From: an uncultured Pseudomonadota bacterium
GTDB lineage: Bacteria; Myxococcota; UBA796
Assembly (NCBI GenBank): GCA_913040875.1
Contig: CAJWHX010000131.1
Location: 1 to 8,449 of the forward strand
Length of the DNA stretch: 8,449 nucleotides
Direction: 5' to 3'
The notes beneath the pieces are model-generated. The model was not told the origin of the DNA and searched no databases. It worked only from the letters and a program-made list of their open reading frames with translations. Positions within the stretch are counted from its first letter, which is position 1. Each line of letters starts with the position of its first letter. This document shows positions 1 through 6,901 of this stretch, piece after piece. A program made the position numbers and the translations under genes.

Positions 1-326
1 ATATTTTATTTGTAACTTACTCTTCTCTAGTTTCTGATAAATCTTACTCACAGATTCAGGAATGGATAGGAGATGATTTTGATGGAGTAATGTGTCGAGT
101 GATCACACGTACTACAACTACGTACAGTGCTCTAAATGCAATTCAGATAAACAGCAACACTGTCTTGTATATACAAAGTGGCTTGCCAATGATTCTATCA
201 CAAGACACACTTCGATCACATCGTCAACATAGACCCGTGTTCTTAAAACCAAACGCGGCACACCCAATCCCATCGGACACAGAAACCATACAGTTCAATG
301 ATGGTATTTTGACCATTACGTATTGA
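1..326 (+). CDS. C-terminal fragment of an unrecognised protein (5' end outside the window)
   Basis: The frame whose codons begin at base 3 is open from the window edge to a TGA at 324-326, giving about 107 residues. The other two forward frames stop at 13-15 and 35-37. An internal ATG at 90 would give only 78 residues, has no good ribosome-binding site, and is better read as an internal Met. I read this as the tail of a gene that starts upstream. The visible part is mixed-polarity and soluble-looking, with a Thr/Ser/Gln/Asn-rich stretch, one Cys, no membrane segment and no motif I recognise. It ends in ILTITY, a beta-strand-like tail. It converges on the hydrolase gene with only 24 bp between the two stop codons. 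Function unknown. The main doubt is whether it is a real gene at all; the long open frame reaching the edge favours it. Confidence 0.55.
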   Translation, partial: ILFVTYSSLVSDKSYSQIQEWIGDDFDGVMCRVITRTTTTYSALNAIQINSNTVLYIQSGLPMILSQDTLRSHRQHRPVFLKPNAAHPIPSDTETIQFNDGILTITY

Positions 327-350
327 GTTAAGCCTTCTGATCAAGTCTCA

Positions 351-3300
351 TTACGGTATACAATCCAACATTTCAGGTGTACGCATTCCCCAATCACAAG
401 TCTCATCACACAATCGAATATCATCTTCTGTACAGGCTTCTCCATCGAGTGCTGGAAAGTTGACTTCTCCATCGCGGAAATACTCTGGTACTACGGTAGC
501 CGTACAATCACAACCTTCTAAATGGTCTACTGCTCCACCTCGAGTCCCCAAATATCGTACGGTAAAATTCACCATGTACGCATCGGTGTCAAATACTCGG
601 AAAGTCTGTGCGTTGTAAATACCATGCTGACCGGCCGGTCGAAGCAGTGGAACGCGAAAAGAGTCATAGCTTCCGTCATCACGCTCACGATTGATGCGAA
701 GTGCTTTACCAGGCTCTGAGTTGGGCACATCATAAAAGACTTCTTGACCCTCAACATCTTCCGGACATTCATGCTCTCCAATCAAAGCTGACCAATCGGA
801 TGGCCCACAACTAAACTCTGCCACACCATCTGAAATGTCGTCCACATCATACAGAACATTTGGATTGATCGGATTGTCTCCGTATCGCTGCATCATCGCG
901 TCGCCTTCTATCACGTAGGTATCAACTAGATGCTGATCTACAGATACACCATATCGTTCATCGGGCATAAAGATCTCTCTCCAACCATATTCAGCCGGAT
1001 ACTGCTCTTCATCTCGCAGCCAAGAGCCGAAGTGACCACTGACACGACCCATGGCAATACCAGTGTTGACAGGAACATTGACATCTCCCGCTGTAGGCAT
1101 CATCAATACATGCGTGCCTCTGGCGTATGGGTCATAGTCAAAATTCAAGGGTTCCATGAAGCTATGCGAGCCCCATACTCCGGGGTCAGCCATCGACAAA
1201 GCCGACTGAGCAAACGCCATGAACTGAGCAAAATCGGGGGTGTTTCGTTCGTATCCGAGACCCTCCTGAAGCACGACAAGCGTCGATCCTTGAGCATACC
1301 GAGTTCCTTGAAAAACAACTTCCTGCTGAAACGTATCGATGCTACCCAGAGATTGGTCCTCTCTATACACTTCGATCAGGATTCCATCGGCGAGTTCTAG
1401 ATTGTCTGAAACCATTCCCGGTTCTGTACTTTGCTCACCTAGACCAAGGAGCGATCTACGCGTGATTGGATCCAATGCATCGGCGGGCATACCAAGACGA
1501 AACCACCCTCGCTCATTGATGACAGTTTCCTTCGATTCTCCAGAATTCAGGTTGGTCGCAACAATTCGATCGCCCGGTTGGACACCTTCCAATGTGGCAA
1601 ATTCTCGAGTGGCATCTCGTGCATTGTCATTGGCAATAAAGGCAAATCGTAAATCTCCCCCCTTCAGTCCATCTGGGGCATCCGTTTTGAGACAATCACG
1701 ATCGGTGGCTTCCCCCATTGGAATTGGGTTTTGGTGAGAGTCATGAGGAATACACCCCACAATCAATTGACCGAGCATCGGCATCACAACCGCATCTGGA
1801 ACACCAGCTTGTCTAGCGCGGACACTGATATCTACCAAGCCTGCGCCTCCAGCATTGGGGGATACCGCATCGATACTGGGCTCAGATCCGGCCAGCACAC
1901 CGGATATGATACCACCCAGTGAAATGCCCCACATACCAATGGTATTCTCTGGACCACCGATGTCTATTTGACCATCCAGATCTACGTCTCCCAAGATGTG
2001 TCCATGAAAGTCGGTGCGTTCACCATCCATCGACCGCAACATTCGAACGAATTGCATGTATTCGATGACAGATTGACGAACCATATCTCTTGTATGAAAA
2101 ACATCGGATGTCCACATATCGGCACCAGGATCTGCAAGACCGTCATTGTTGAGGTCTCTATCGCGCCCATTGGTCAGTAAACCGTCCAGTTCTGCAACAC
2201 CATTTCGATCAAACTCAATTCCAGCAACTCGAATGGCGGCTCCAGCCACAGGGTCTTCACGCCAACGTGTCAATCCATGTCCATAAGAGTCCAAACTACA
2301 CATTGCATAGCCCATCGCATTGTGTCGACCCATGTGCAAGGAAATCTCATTTCTTGAACCACCATACCCATGTGCATACATCACCACTGGAAACGGCTTA
2401 CAAAATGGAGTCCCTTCTGGATTTCCTTCCGAACAAGAGGTGTCTAATTCTTGAGGCAATGAACACCAAAAGGACACTTCTGTTTCACCGTACTCTATCT
2501 CACCGGTTGTGGGTGACAGTTCCCAAATCTCGTCATTGTCTGCTGGATAGCGTTCTGTTGCAATTCCGTCCTTGTCGTTGAGTAAGTTCGGAGCCGTAAA
2601 AGTACCCCCAAAGGTTTGATCAACACTCGCCAAATCGGCTTCCAATGCACACATATTGGCCGGCCATTCACTCATCCCATTCGGTCCCCACAGCCAAGCA
2701 AAAGAGGACCCAACACAAGCACCAGGCAGCGCATAGTCATCTGCGATAGAATCATCGACTTCAACACCTGTAACAGCACCCATCTCAGCGCGGGTATATG
2801 GATGAAAGCCCGATACAGGAAACTCTGTACCCAGTTGAGAAAATGCGCCGGCGCCATAGAGTCCCTTTCGAACTTCTTCGATATCTTGAGTCATCGATCC
2901 AGTCGTAAATGTCCATGCAAACGCGACGTCTTCGGTACTGAGTCCGTACCGAGACAACAACGGTTCAACACCGCTCACATCACTGGTTTGCGACTGTGGG
3001 TTGACATAGGGAAATGGAGACTGAATGGACTGACCACCTTCACCTTCTACACGTTTTGTCAATACAACAGCATACGTACATTGCTGCTCAAGCGGCCACA
3101 AAGGCTTCAAATACAGTCGATCGGCTTGTCTATCGTAGAAATTGACCAAGTTGTCGGCAACACATTGATTGTATTCGATTCCGTCCACTCCGATACAGGC
3201 TTCGGGGTCCACGAAATTTGGGACATCCAATCGACCGTCTCTATCGAGGTCCTCCCCTTCATCTAGGACTCCATTTCCGTTGACGTCTTCGAGTCGTTCT

Positions 3301-3857
3301 TCGAACAAAATATTGTGGGCGTCAAACCGACTGTCAAACTGAAAGAACAGATTTCCTTTATCATCAAAATACTCACCATTTGGTGCCTCGGGATCGGCTC
3401 GTCGCTCTCCAAATTTGTATAAAGTGATTGGGTTCCGTCCACTGTGAAAGTCCAAATAGACCTCTTCGCCATAGCGATTGCACTCTTCGTCCACATTGAG
3501 CAAGAATATCGCATCATTGCGAAAATCGGTGTCCGAATGACGCTCTTTCAAATCCCCAATGTTCAACGGAGCATCAAAAGACACCATGATCGGTGAAAAG
3601 GTACCAAAACCGTCTAGTTGATTGAAGGTTCTACGGGTTCGGCGTTCATACTCAGTCGCTGCATCTTCACTAATATTGAGACGTCTGCCGGTTGCCGTCG
3701 TAGGATCAAGACGCGTCGCCTGATCGTTTGGAAGAGGAATCTCCGGGAGGGGTTCGGCCGTCAAATCGTATTGAACTGTTGGACCACCTGTTTTCTCTGA
3801 TACAAGCCAACCTTCTGGCTGTGTACCACCACATGCAAATAACCATACGAGCATCAT
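351..3857 (-). CDS. Very large alpha/beta-hydrolase (lipase/esterase-like) lipoprotein
   Basis: This 1168-residue protein is predicted to be exported and lipid-anchored. The lipobox LFAC puts the acylated cysteine at residue 9, followed by Gly, so outer-membrane sorting is likely. Residues about 30-330 resemble the N-terminal domain of bacterial virulence-factor lipases: an 'IPLPND' stretch, then 'LDGFGTFSPI', then an Ig-like beta region. The hydrolase core covers roughly 485-1085. It shows an oxyanion-type HG (496-497), a 'SYGHG' turn near 525, the nucleophile elbow G-I-S-L-G-G with Ser646, a likely acid Asp925 in 'GDVNVP', and a likely His1078 in 'GQHG'. Three EF-hand-like Asp/Asn loops lie at 191-211, 568-576 and 624-632. 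About 20 cysteines, clustered at the C-terminus, suggest disulfides. The ATG at 3857 overlaps the barrel stop as ATGA. An in-frame TAA at 3875-3873 rules out an upstream start; a second ATG at 3854 is possible. GGGGGA at 3867-3862 serves as ribosome-binding site. The substrate is unknown; ester or lipid hydrolysis is inferred. Confidence 0.88.
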   Translation of the reverse strand: MMLVWLFACGGTQPEGWLVSEKTGGPTVQYDLTAEPLPEIPLPNDQATRLDPTTATGRRLNISEDAATEYERRTRRTFNQLDGFGTFSPIMVSFDAPLNIGDLKERHSDTDFRNDAIFLLNVDEECNRYGEEVYLDFHSGRNPITLYKFGERRADPEAPNGEYFDDKGNLFFQFDSRFDAHNILFEERLEDVNGNGVLDEGEDLDRDGRLDVPNFVDPEACIGVDGIEYNQCVADNLVNFYDRQADRLYLKPLWPLEQQCTYAVVLTKRVEGEGGQSIQSPFPYVNPQSQTSDVSGVEPLLSRYGLSTEDVAFAWTFTTGSMTQDIEEVRKGLYGAGAFSQLGTEFPVSGFHPYTRAEMGAVTGVEVDDSIADDYALPGACVGSSFAWLWGPNGMSEWPANMCALEADLASVDQTFGGTFTAPNLLNDKDGIATERYPADNDEIWELSPTTGEIEYGETEVSFWCSLPQELDTSCSEGNPEGTPFCKPFPVVMYAHGYGGSRNEISLHMGRHNAMGYAMCSLDSYGHGLTRWREDPVAGAAIRVAGIEFDRNGVAELDGLLTNGRDRDLNNDGLADPGADMWTSDVFHTRDMVRQSVIEYMQFVRMLRSMDGERTDFHGHILGDVDLDGQIDIGGPENTIGMWGISLGGIISGVLAGSEPSIDAVSPNAGGAGLVDISVRARQAGVPDAVVMPMLGQLIVGCIPHDSHQNPIPMGEATDRDCLKTDAPDGLKGGDLRFAFIANDNARDATREFATLEGVQPGDRIVATNLNSGESKETVINERGWFRLGMPADALDPITRRSLLGLGEQSTEPGMVSDNLELADGILIEVYREDQSLGSIDTFQQEVVFQGTRYAQGSTLVVLQEGLGYERNTPDFAQFMAFAQSALSMADPGVWGSHSFMEPLNFDYDPYARGTHVLMMPTAGDVNVPVNTGIAMGRVSGHFGSWLRDEEQYPAEYGWREIFMPDERYGVSVDQHLVDTYVIEGDAMMQRYGDNPINPNVLYDVDDISDGVAEFSCGPSDWSALIGEHECPEDVEGQEVFYDVPNSEPGKALRINRERDDGSYDSFRVPLLRPAGQHGIYNAQTFRVFDTDAYMVNFTVRYLGTRGGAVDHLEGCDCTATVVPEYFRDGEVNFPALDGEACTEDDIRLCDETCDWGMRTPEMLDCIP
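3225..3287 (-). other. Tandem EF-hand/dockerin-like calcium-binding loops in the hydrolase lipoprotein
   Basis: Codons 191-211 encode two adjacent Asp/Asn loops, DVNGNGVLDEGE and then DLDRDGRLD. They have the DxNxNGxxDxxE and DxDxDGxxD spacing of calcium-binding loops. Two more single copies lie near the catalytic core: D568-L-N-N-D-G-L-A-D576 (2156-2130) and D624-V-D-L-D-G-Q-I-D632 (1988-1962). The last ends 14 residues before the catalytic serine. This pattern is known to bind Ca2+ in extracellular proteins. The role here, structural stabilisation or calcium dependence, is inferred. Confidence 0.7.
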
Positions 3858-3867
3858 TGTTGTCCCC
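3854..3867 (-). promoter_or_regulatory. ATGA stop/start overlap with internal ribosome-binding site
   Basis: On the minus strand the barrel gene's TGA (3856-3854) lies inside the ATGATG that starts the hydrolase gene. A purine run GGGGGA (3867-3862) ends 4 nt before the first ATG and 7 nt before the second, so either could be used. The arrangement is typical of translational coupling: ribosomes finishing the barrel reinitiate on the lipoprotein. Read from the first ATG, the reading frame has a TAA at 3875-3873 and no alternative start between, so the signal peptide cannot be longer. Confidence 0.75.
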
Positions 3868-5275
3868 CAGTTTTAACCTGTATGTAGCCGAGTACCTTCG
3901 TGGTTGGCTCCAAAATATCCAGAGCGGATCCAGGCATAAAGTACCCAGCATCCACTCCCATGTATACCAATTCTTTCAGAGCATATTGAAGGCGAACATC
4001 AGCCTCTGCTCCCAAATATATAGAATCGGACGCTTCACCGTTTAATCCAGTAGAATACCCTCCGTGCAACGCCGTCTGATACGGATCGGCATATGGAACA
4101 GCAGAAAATGCCTCCATCCAAGCCGCACGTACGAGCCAATTCTTATGCGTCAAAGAAGAGCACAATTGAAGATACACTGAATTGTTGACCCCACCTTGAG
4201 GGACTGCATATTGCAAGCCTGGTGCTGGTTGAGCCGATAAACTCTCATCTGCCAATCGTTCAACCGAACGAGCTTGCAGACTCGGTAGCACTTCATCATA
4301 GAGAATCAGTCCAACATTGTAGTCTGAATGCAAAGAGAAAGTACGCGCTGTAGCGTCGCCATTGTTACCATCTCCCGAAGCCCAACCTGTTTCCAACAAT
4401 GTTTCAACTTTGCCACTAGACGTTGGTCTTTGATGCTGCAAACGACCCACTCCACCAAAGTATTGGATGCTCGCTTCACCGCCTTGAGTGGCTTCATTCA
4501 CAAGTCGTGTAGTTCGCCCCCACACACCAACCATCTCAGAAGCCAGCTGCAGACTGTCCGACAATTGAACGGTGGCGAATGTATCTACAGGAATCGCCCA
4601 ACTGGATGTTGGACCAAAGGGTGTAGCGTAAGATTCACGATCCTGCTGATAGCGAAAACCAGACAATGCGCCCACACGAAGTCCGTCCTGAATATACTGC
4701 AAACCGGTAATCGCTTGATAAGCACGGTCACCCGCTGACCACAGTGCATTTTCATCTCGAACGATCGCATCTGTAGCCACAAACCAATGGAGTGTATCAA
4801 ACGCTCTTGAAACGGCGAGACGTGTATAAATATTACCCTGTTGATTAACCCCAAATCGAGTGGCTTGTGTCCCAGAGTTGCTCAAAATCCCCAATCCCCA
4901 ATCAAAGGACTGTATACCAAGTTGAACACCCCAGTCTCCAAACTGAGTGGCCACATAAGCATCTCTAGGCAGAATCCATGTCCCTGCCATATTTTGCTTT
5001 GGATTTCTAAAAATAGTGGGAGAGACATCCAGTCCAAGTTCGCTTTCAGTTCCCTCTACCTGTGAATTGAGCAGTTCAAGATTCAAGGCATATCGAAATG
5101 TCTTATAGTTGCCGTTGTACCCCAATAAACTTCGTGTATACAACCATTGTACTGTATCATTCTCGGTGTTCAAATCATCCAGTACAAAGCTTCCTTGCTG
5201 TTGACCAACGACCTGAGAATCGACGAAAACGTCCGCATTGCTGGTACTTAAACCAATCATTATCCATGAGATCAT
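3854..5275 (-). CDS. Predicted outer-membrane beta-barrel protein (porin/alginate-export-like)
   Basis: This 473-residue protein has a short export signal, probably cleaved after Ser-Asn-Ala (residue 14). It is followed by alternating polar/hydrophobic strands rich in Tyr, Trp, Gly and Gln, with no long hydrophobic helix, which is the profile of an outer-membrane barrel. Residues 295-305 (ETGWASGDGNN) and 318-330 (DYNVGLILYDEVL) recall a pattern I associate with myxobacterial barrel proteins related to the alginate-export/TIGR04551 group; this is from memory and not proven. A 'GVDAGYFMPGSALD' motif lies near 440. The protein ends in VKTGGQQ rather than the aromatic residue usual for BAM substrates. 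The start at 5275 is the first ATG after an in-frame TAA at 5317-5315. Its GAGAGG ribosome-binding site sits only 4 nt away. It leads the operon with the hydrolase lipoprotein through an ATGA overlap. The role, pore or scaffold for that lipoprotein, is inferred. Confidence 0.82.
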   Translation of the reverse strand: MISWIMIGLSTSNADVFVDSQVVGQQQGSFVLDDLNTENDTVQWLYTRSLLGYNGNYKTFRYALNLELLNSQVEGTESELGLDVSPTIFRNPKQNMAGTWILPRDAYVATQFGDWGVQLGIQSFDWGLGILSNSGTQATRFGVNQQGNIYTRLAVSRAFDTLHWFVATDAIVRDENALWSAGDRAYQAITGLQYIQDGLRVGALSGFRYQQDRESYATPFGPTSSWAIPVDTFATVQLSDSLQLASEMVGVWGRTTRLVNEATQGGEASIQYFGGVGRLQHQRPTSSGKVETLLETGWASGDGNNGDATARTFSLHSDYNVGLILYDEVLPSLQARSVERLADESLSAQPAPGLQYAVPQGGVNNSVYLQLCSSLTHKNWLVRAAWMEAFSAVPYADPYQTALHGGYSTGLNGEASDSIYLGAEADVRLQYALKELVYMGVDAGYFMPGSALDILEPTTKVLGYIQVKTGGQQ

Positions 5276-5313
5276 ACTTCCTCTCTTGAACCAAAAAATT
5301 TCTTTACCCTTTA

Positions 5314-5322
5314 TTTATAACA
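5314..5322 (-). promoter_or_regulatory. Extended -10 promoter candidate for the barrel-hydrolase operon
   Basis: Reading the minus strand, TGTTATAAA (5322-5314) gives a TGn extension plus TATAAA, which matches 5 of 6 bases of the sigma-70-type -10 hexamer. No good -35 lies at 16-18 bp; TTGTAA at 5337-5332 is too close. The predicted start near 5307 leaves an untranslated leader of about 30 nt. An A/T-rich stretch lies just upstream at about 5345-5350. Confidence 0.45.
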
Positions 5323-5404
5323 CATGATATTTTACAAGCAGATATTTTTTCACTCTAAAATCACTCCATACTTCTACATCAACGAAAATATGAACTCAAT
5401 AGAT

Positions 5405-5433
5405 TTGTGACACTTGCTTTACAATGATACTAT
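5405..5433 (+). promoter_or_regulatory. Promoter candidate for the secretory-lipase-type hydrolase
   Basis: TTGTGA (5405-5410, 4 of 6 to TTGACA) is separated by 17 bp from TACTAT (5428-5433, 4 of 6 to TATAAT). The -10 is preceded by TGA in the TGn extended position (5425-5427). The start would fall near 5440 and leave a leader of about 25 nt that contains the GGAGA ribosome-binding site at 5454-5458. Between this site and the opposite promoter near 5322, the divergent region is A/T-rich. I see no strong palindrome there, only an 8-base direct repeat GATATTTT at 5326 and 5341. Confidence 0.45.
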
Positions 5434-5464
5434 GACTCATTCCCCCTTGTGATGGAGAATCCTG

Positions 5465-6784
5465 ATGATGCCTTTGCTCAGTCTACTATTCGGATGTACC
5501 GTACAACAACCAAATGATACGAACAGTACAGCTGTACAAACATTTCAACCAACCATGCCCATATCGAAATGTGGACTTCCAGAATATGAATTCCTAACAA
5601 CCGAGAATATGGGTGCCATCCTATCTTCTTCTAAACGCGATGACCTCAGTTTGACAAAAGAGGCTCTTACTGCTCTACTTGCAAACTACAATCTACCACT
5701 TCCAGCCCCAGAAAATGGAATTGAAACCTACTACATCGAATACCAAACACAAGATAAAGGAGCGCTGACCAATGGTACGGGTATGATCGTCTTTCCAGAA
5801 GGTAGACAAGATGCTCCAGTCATTATGTGGCTTCATCCAACGATGGGATTCAATGACACCTGTGCCCCAACGGCAACTGGAGTTATTGGCGCTGCATACC
5901 CCGCTATTTTTGCATCTTTGGGATTCATTGTGGTAGCACCAGACTACATTGGAATGCGAGGGTGGACAGGTGAGTCGGATGATTTACATGCCTACATCTC
6001 AGCAGAAGCAACAGCCCTATTCTCTATTGATTCTCTTCGTGCTCTTCCCAACCTCATTCAAAATTATGGAAAGAACATCTCATGGAATGAGCAAGAAGTG
6101 GTTGTATGGGGGGCCTCTGAAGGTGGCTTTGCAGCTCTCGCTACAGATCGCTATTTTCCGCACTACGCACCAGAGTATGCCACTCTTGCAACGATTGCAG
6201 CCACACCCGTCACCGATGTATTTGGACTGACACAGCATGGACTTTCCCAGTTTAGTCCCGCGTCTCTTGGTCTGATTGGAGTGGAAACGACACTCAATCA
6301 GTGGTACGAAGCCAACGCAGATCTGGAAACGATGCTCTTGCCAGAAATGGCCAATGTAGAGCAGGCGCTCCTGACGAGCTGTGACGATTTTGGATTGGTA
6401 AGCTCTGTATCGTCACTGGATGAGATTTTTCAGCCTTCTTTTATCGAAGGGATGCTCGCCGATGATGGGTCCATGGCCCCTTGGGATTGTTTTGCAAAGG
6501 ACAATTCAATTGCAGACAAAATCCCTCACATTCGTACAGCACCAACATTTATCGTCACAGCGGAAATGGATGACCTAGCGTGGCCTGAGCCTGTACACAA
6601 TGATATCTCTATCCTGTGTGAACAAGGATACACCATTGAGCATCGTCAATGTGCTGGGGCCGAACATGTCGACGGAATATTGGACTCGTTGGGAGAACAA
6701 TGGACATGGTTGCAATCTAGATTGCACAATGAAGCGCTTGGAGACACATGTACTGTCACAGAACCGATTATATGCGAGAGATAG
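5465..6784 (+). CDS. Secretory-lipase-type alpha/beta-hydrolase lipoprotein
   Basis: This 439-residue protein has lipobox LFGC, so the mature N-terminus is Cys11 followed by Thr. The catalytic domain (about 80-420) resembles the secretory lipase (LIP) family. It contains 'LHPTMGFNDTCAP' (123-135), the strand-turn 'VVAPDYIGM' (156-164), the nucleophile elbow G-A-S-E-G-G with Ser218, an acid candidate Asp369 or Asp370 in 'TAEMDDLAWP', and His401 in 'GAEHVDG'. The order and spacing fit a complete Ser-Asp-His triad. The oxyanion region reads HPT where I expect HGT. Cysteines at 36, 133, 306, 342, 385, 396, 429 and 437 suggest disulfides. The start is fixed by an in-frame TGA at 5450-5452; GGAGA lies 6 nt upstream, and ATG 5468 is an alternative. 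Expected activity is hydrolysis of lipid or other esters at the cell surface or in the periplasm; the substrate is not readable from sequence. It is divergent from the barrel operon and probably monocistronic. Confidence 0.87.
   Translation: MMPLLSLLFGCTVQQPNDTNSTAVQTFQPTMPISKCGLPEYEFLTTENMGAILSSSKRDDLSLTKEALTALLANYNLPLPAPENGIETYYIEYQTQDKGALTNGTGMIVFPEGRQDAPVIMWLHPTMGFNDTCAPTATGVIGAAYPAIFASLGFIVVAPDYIGMRGWTGESDDLHAYISAEATALFSIDSLRALPNLIQNYGKNISWNEQEVVVWGASEGGFAALATDRYFPHYAPEYATLATIAATPVTDVFGLTQHGLSQFSPASLGLIGVETTLNQWYEANADLETMLLPEMANVEQALLTSCDDFGLVSSVSSLDEIFQPSFIEGMLADDGSMAPWDCFAKDNSIADKIPHIRTAPTFIVTAEMDDLAWPEPVHNDISILCEQGYTIEHRQCAGAEHVDGILDSLGEQWTWLQSRLHNEALGDTCTVTEPIICER
6711..6726. repeat. 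16-bp perfect palindrome inside the hydrolase coding sequence
   Basis: TGCAATCT is followed directly by its reverse complement AGATTGCA, with no spacer. It spans the codons for Leu-Gln-Ser-Arg-Leu-His, about 58 bp before the stop codon. It may be a protein-binding site, a small hairpin or chance. A perfect 16-bp palindrome is expected only about 0.1 times in a random sequence of this length. Confidence 0.5.
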
Positions 6785-6847
6785 TAAAGTTCGTGAACCA
6801 TCTGTCGAAAACTACACTGTGACGTCACCATTTCGATGGGATTTAGA

Positions 6848-6853
6848 TATACT
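6848..6853 (+). promoter_or_regulatory. -10 hexamer candidate for the peroxidase gene
   Basis: TATACT matches 5 of 6 bases of TATAAT. No good -35 is found 16-18 bp upstream, where the bases are around GTCACCA, so the promoter may need an activator. The predicted start, about 6860, falls inside the palindrome at 6854-6879. The rest of the 6785-6901 gap holds a 10-bp palindrome GTGACGTCAC (6819-6828) and a weak CCAT-TTCG-ATGG hairpin (6828-6839). There is no clear terminator for the preceding gene. Confidence 0.4.
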
Positions 6854-6879
6854 CTATTTTAGAATTAATTCTAAACTAG
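6854..6879. promoter_or_regulatory. Palindromic operator candidate upstream of the cytochrome c peroxidase
   Basis: The core TTTAGAATTAATTCTAAA (6858-6875) is a perfect 18-bp palindrome. After one mismatched pair (6857/6876) the symmetry continues for three more pairs, CTA (6854-6856) with TAG (6877-6879). It lies directly after the -10 candidate and 12 bp before the peroxidase ribosome-binding site. That is the position of a repressor operator covering the transcription start. The half-sites TTTAGAA/TTCTAAA resemble boxes bound by Fur-superfamily regulators (Irr- or PerR-like). The 4-bp spacing between them is not the usual odd number, so the regulator is unidentified. Confidence 0.6.
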
Positions 6880-6901
6880 CGCAATCAACTGGAGAGCAAT
6901 C

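Noticed and set aside
90..326. Independent 78-residue small gene starting at ATG 90
   Set aside because: The same frame is open all the way to the window edge and the ATG lacks a good ribosome-binding site, so it is better described as the tail of a longer gene.
327..350. Bidirectional terminator between convergent genes
   Set aside because: The 24-bp gap contains only TGATCA as symmetric sequence, with no GC-rich stem or T-run.
2616..3266. 216-codon open frame on the plus strand
   Set aside because: It lies wholly inside the well-supported hydrolase lipoprotein gene on the other strand, has no domain-like composition, and has no ribosome-binding site. It is a shadow frame, like others at 930-1400, 1339-1737 and 4328-4738.
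5326..5348. Direct repeat GATATTTT twice with a 15-bp period between divergent promoters
   Set aside because: It is short and A/T-rich in an A/T-rich region, so it is too weak to call a binding site.
6819..6828. GTGACGTCAC palindrome resembling a eukaryotic CRE site
   Set aside because: It is only 10 bp and could occur by chance. The resemblance to CRE has no meaning in a bacterium. It may still matter as a weak operator.
6785..6840. Intrinsic terminator after the secretory-lipase-type gene
   Set aside because: Only 4-bp stems (GTTC/GAAC and CCAT/ATGG) without a following U-run are seen. The palindrome at 6858 is A/T-rich and lacks a U tract.
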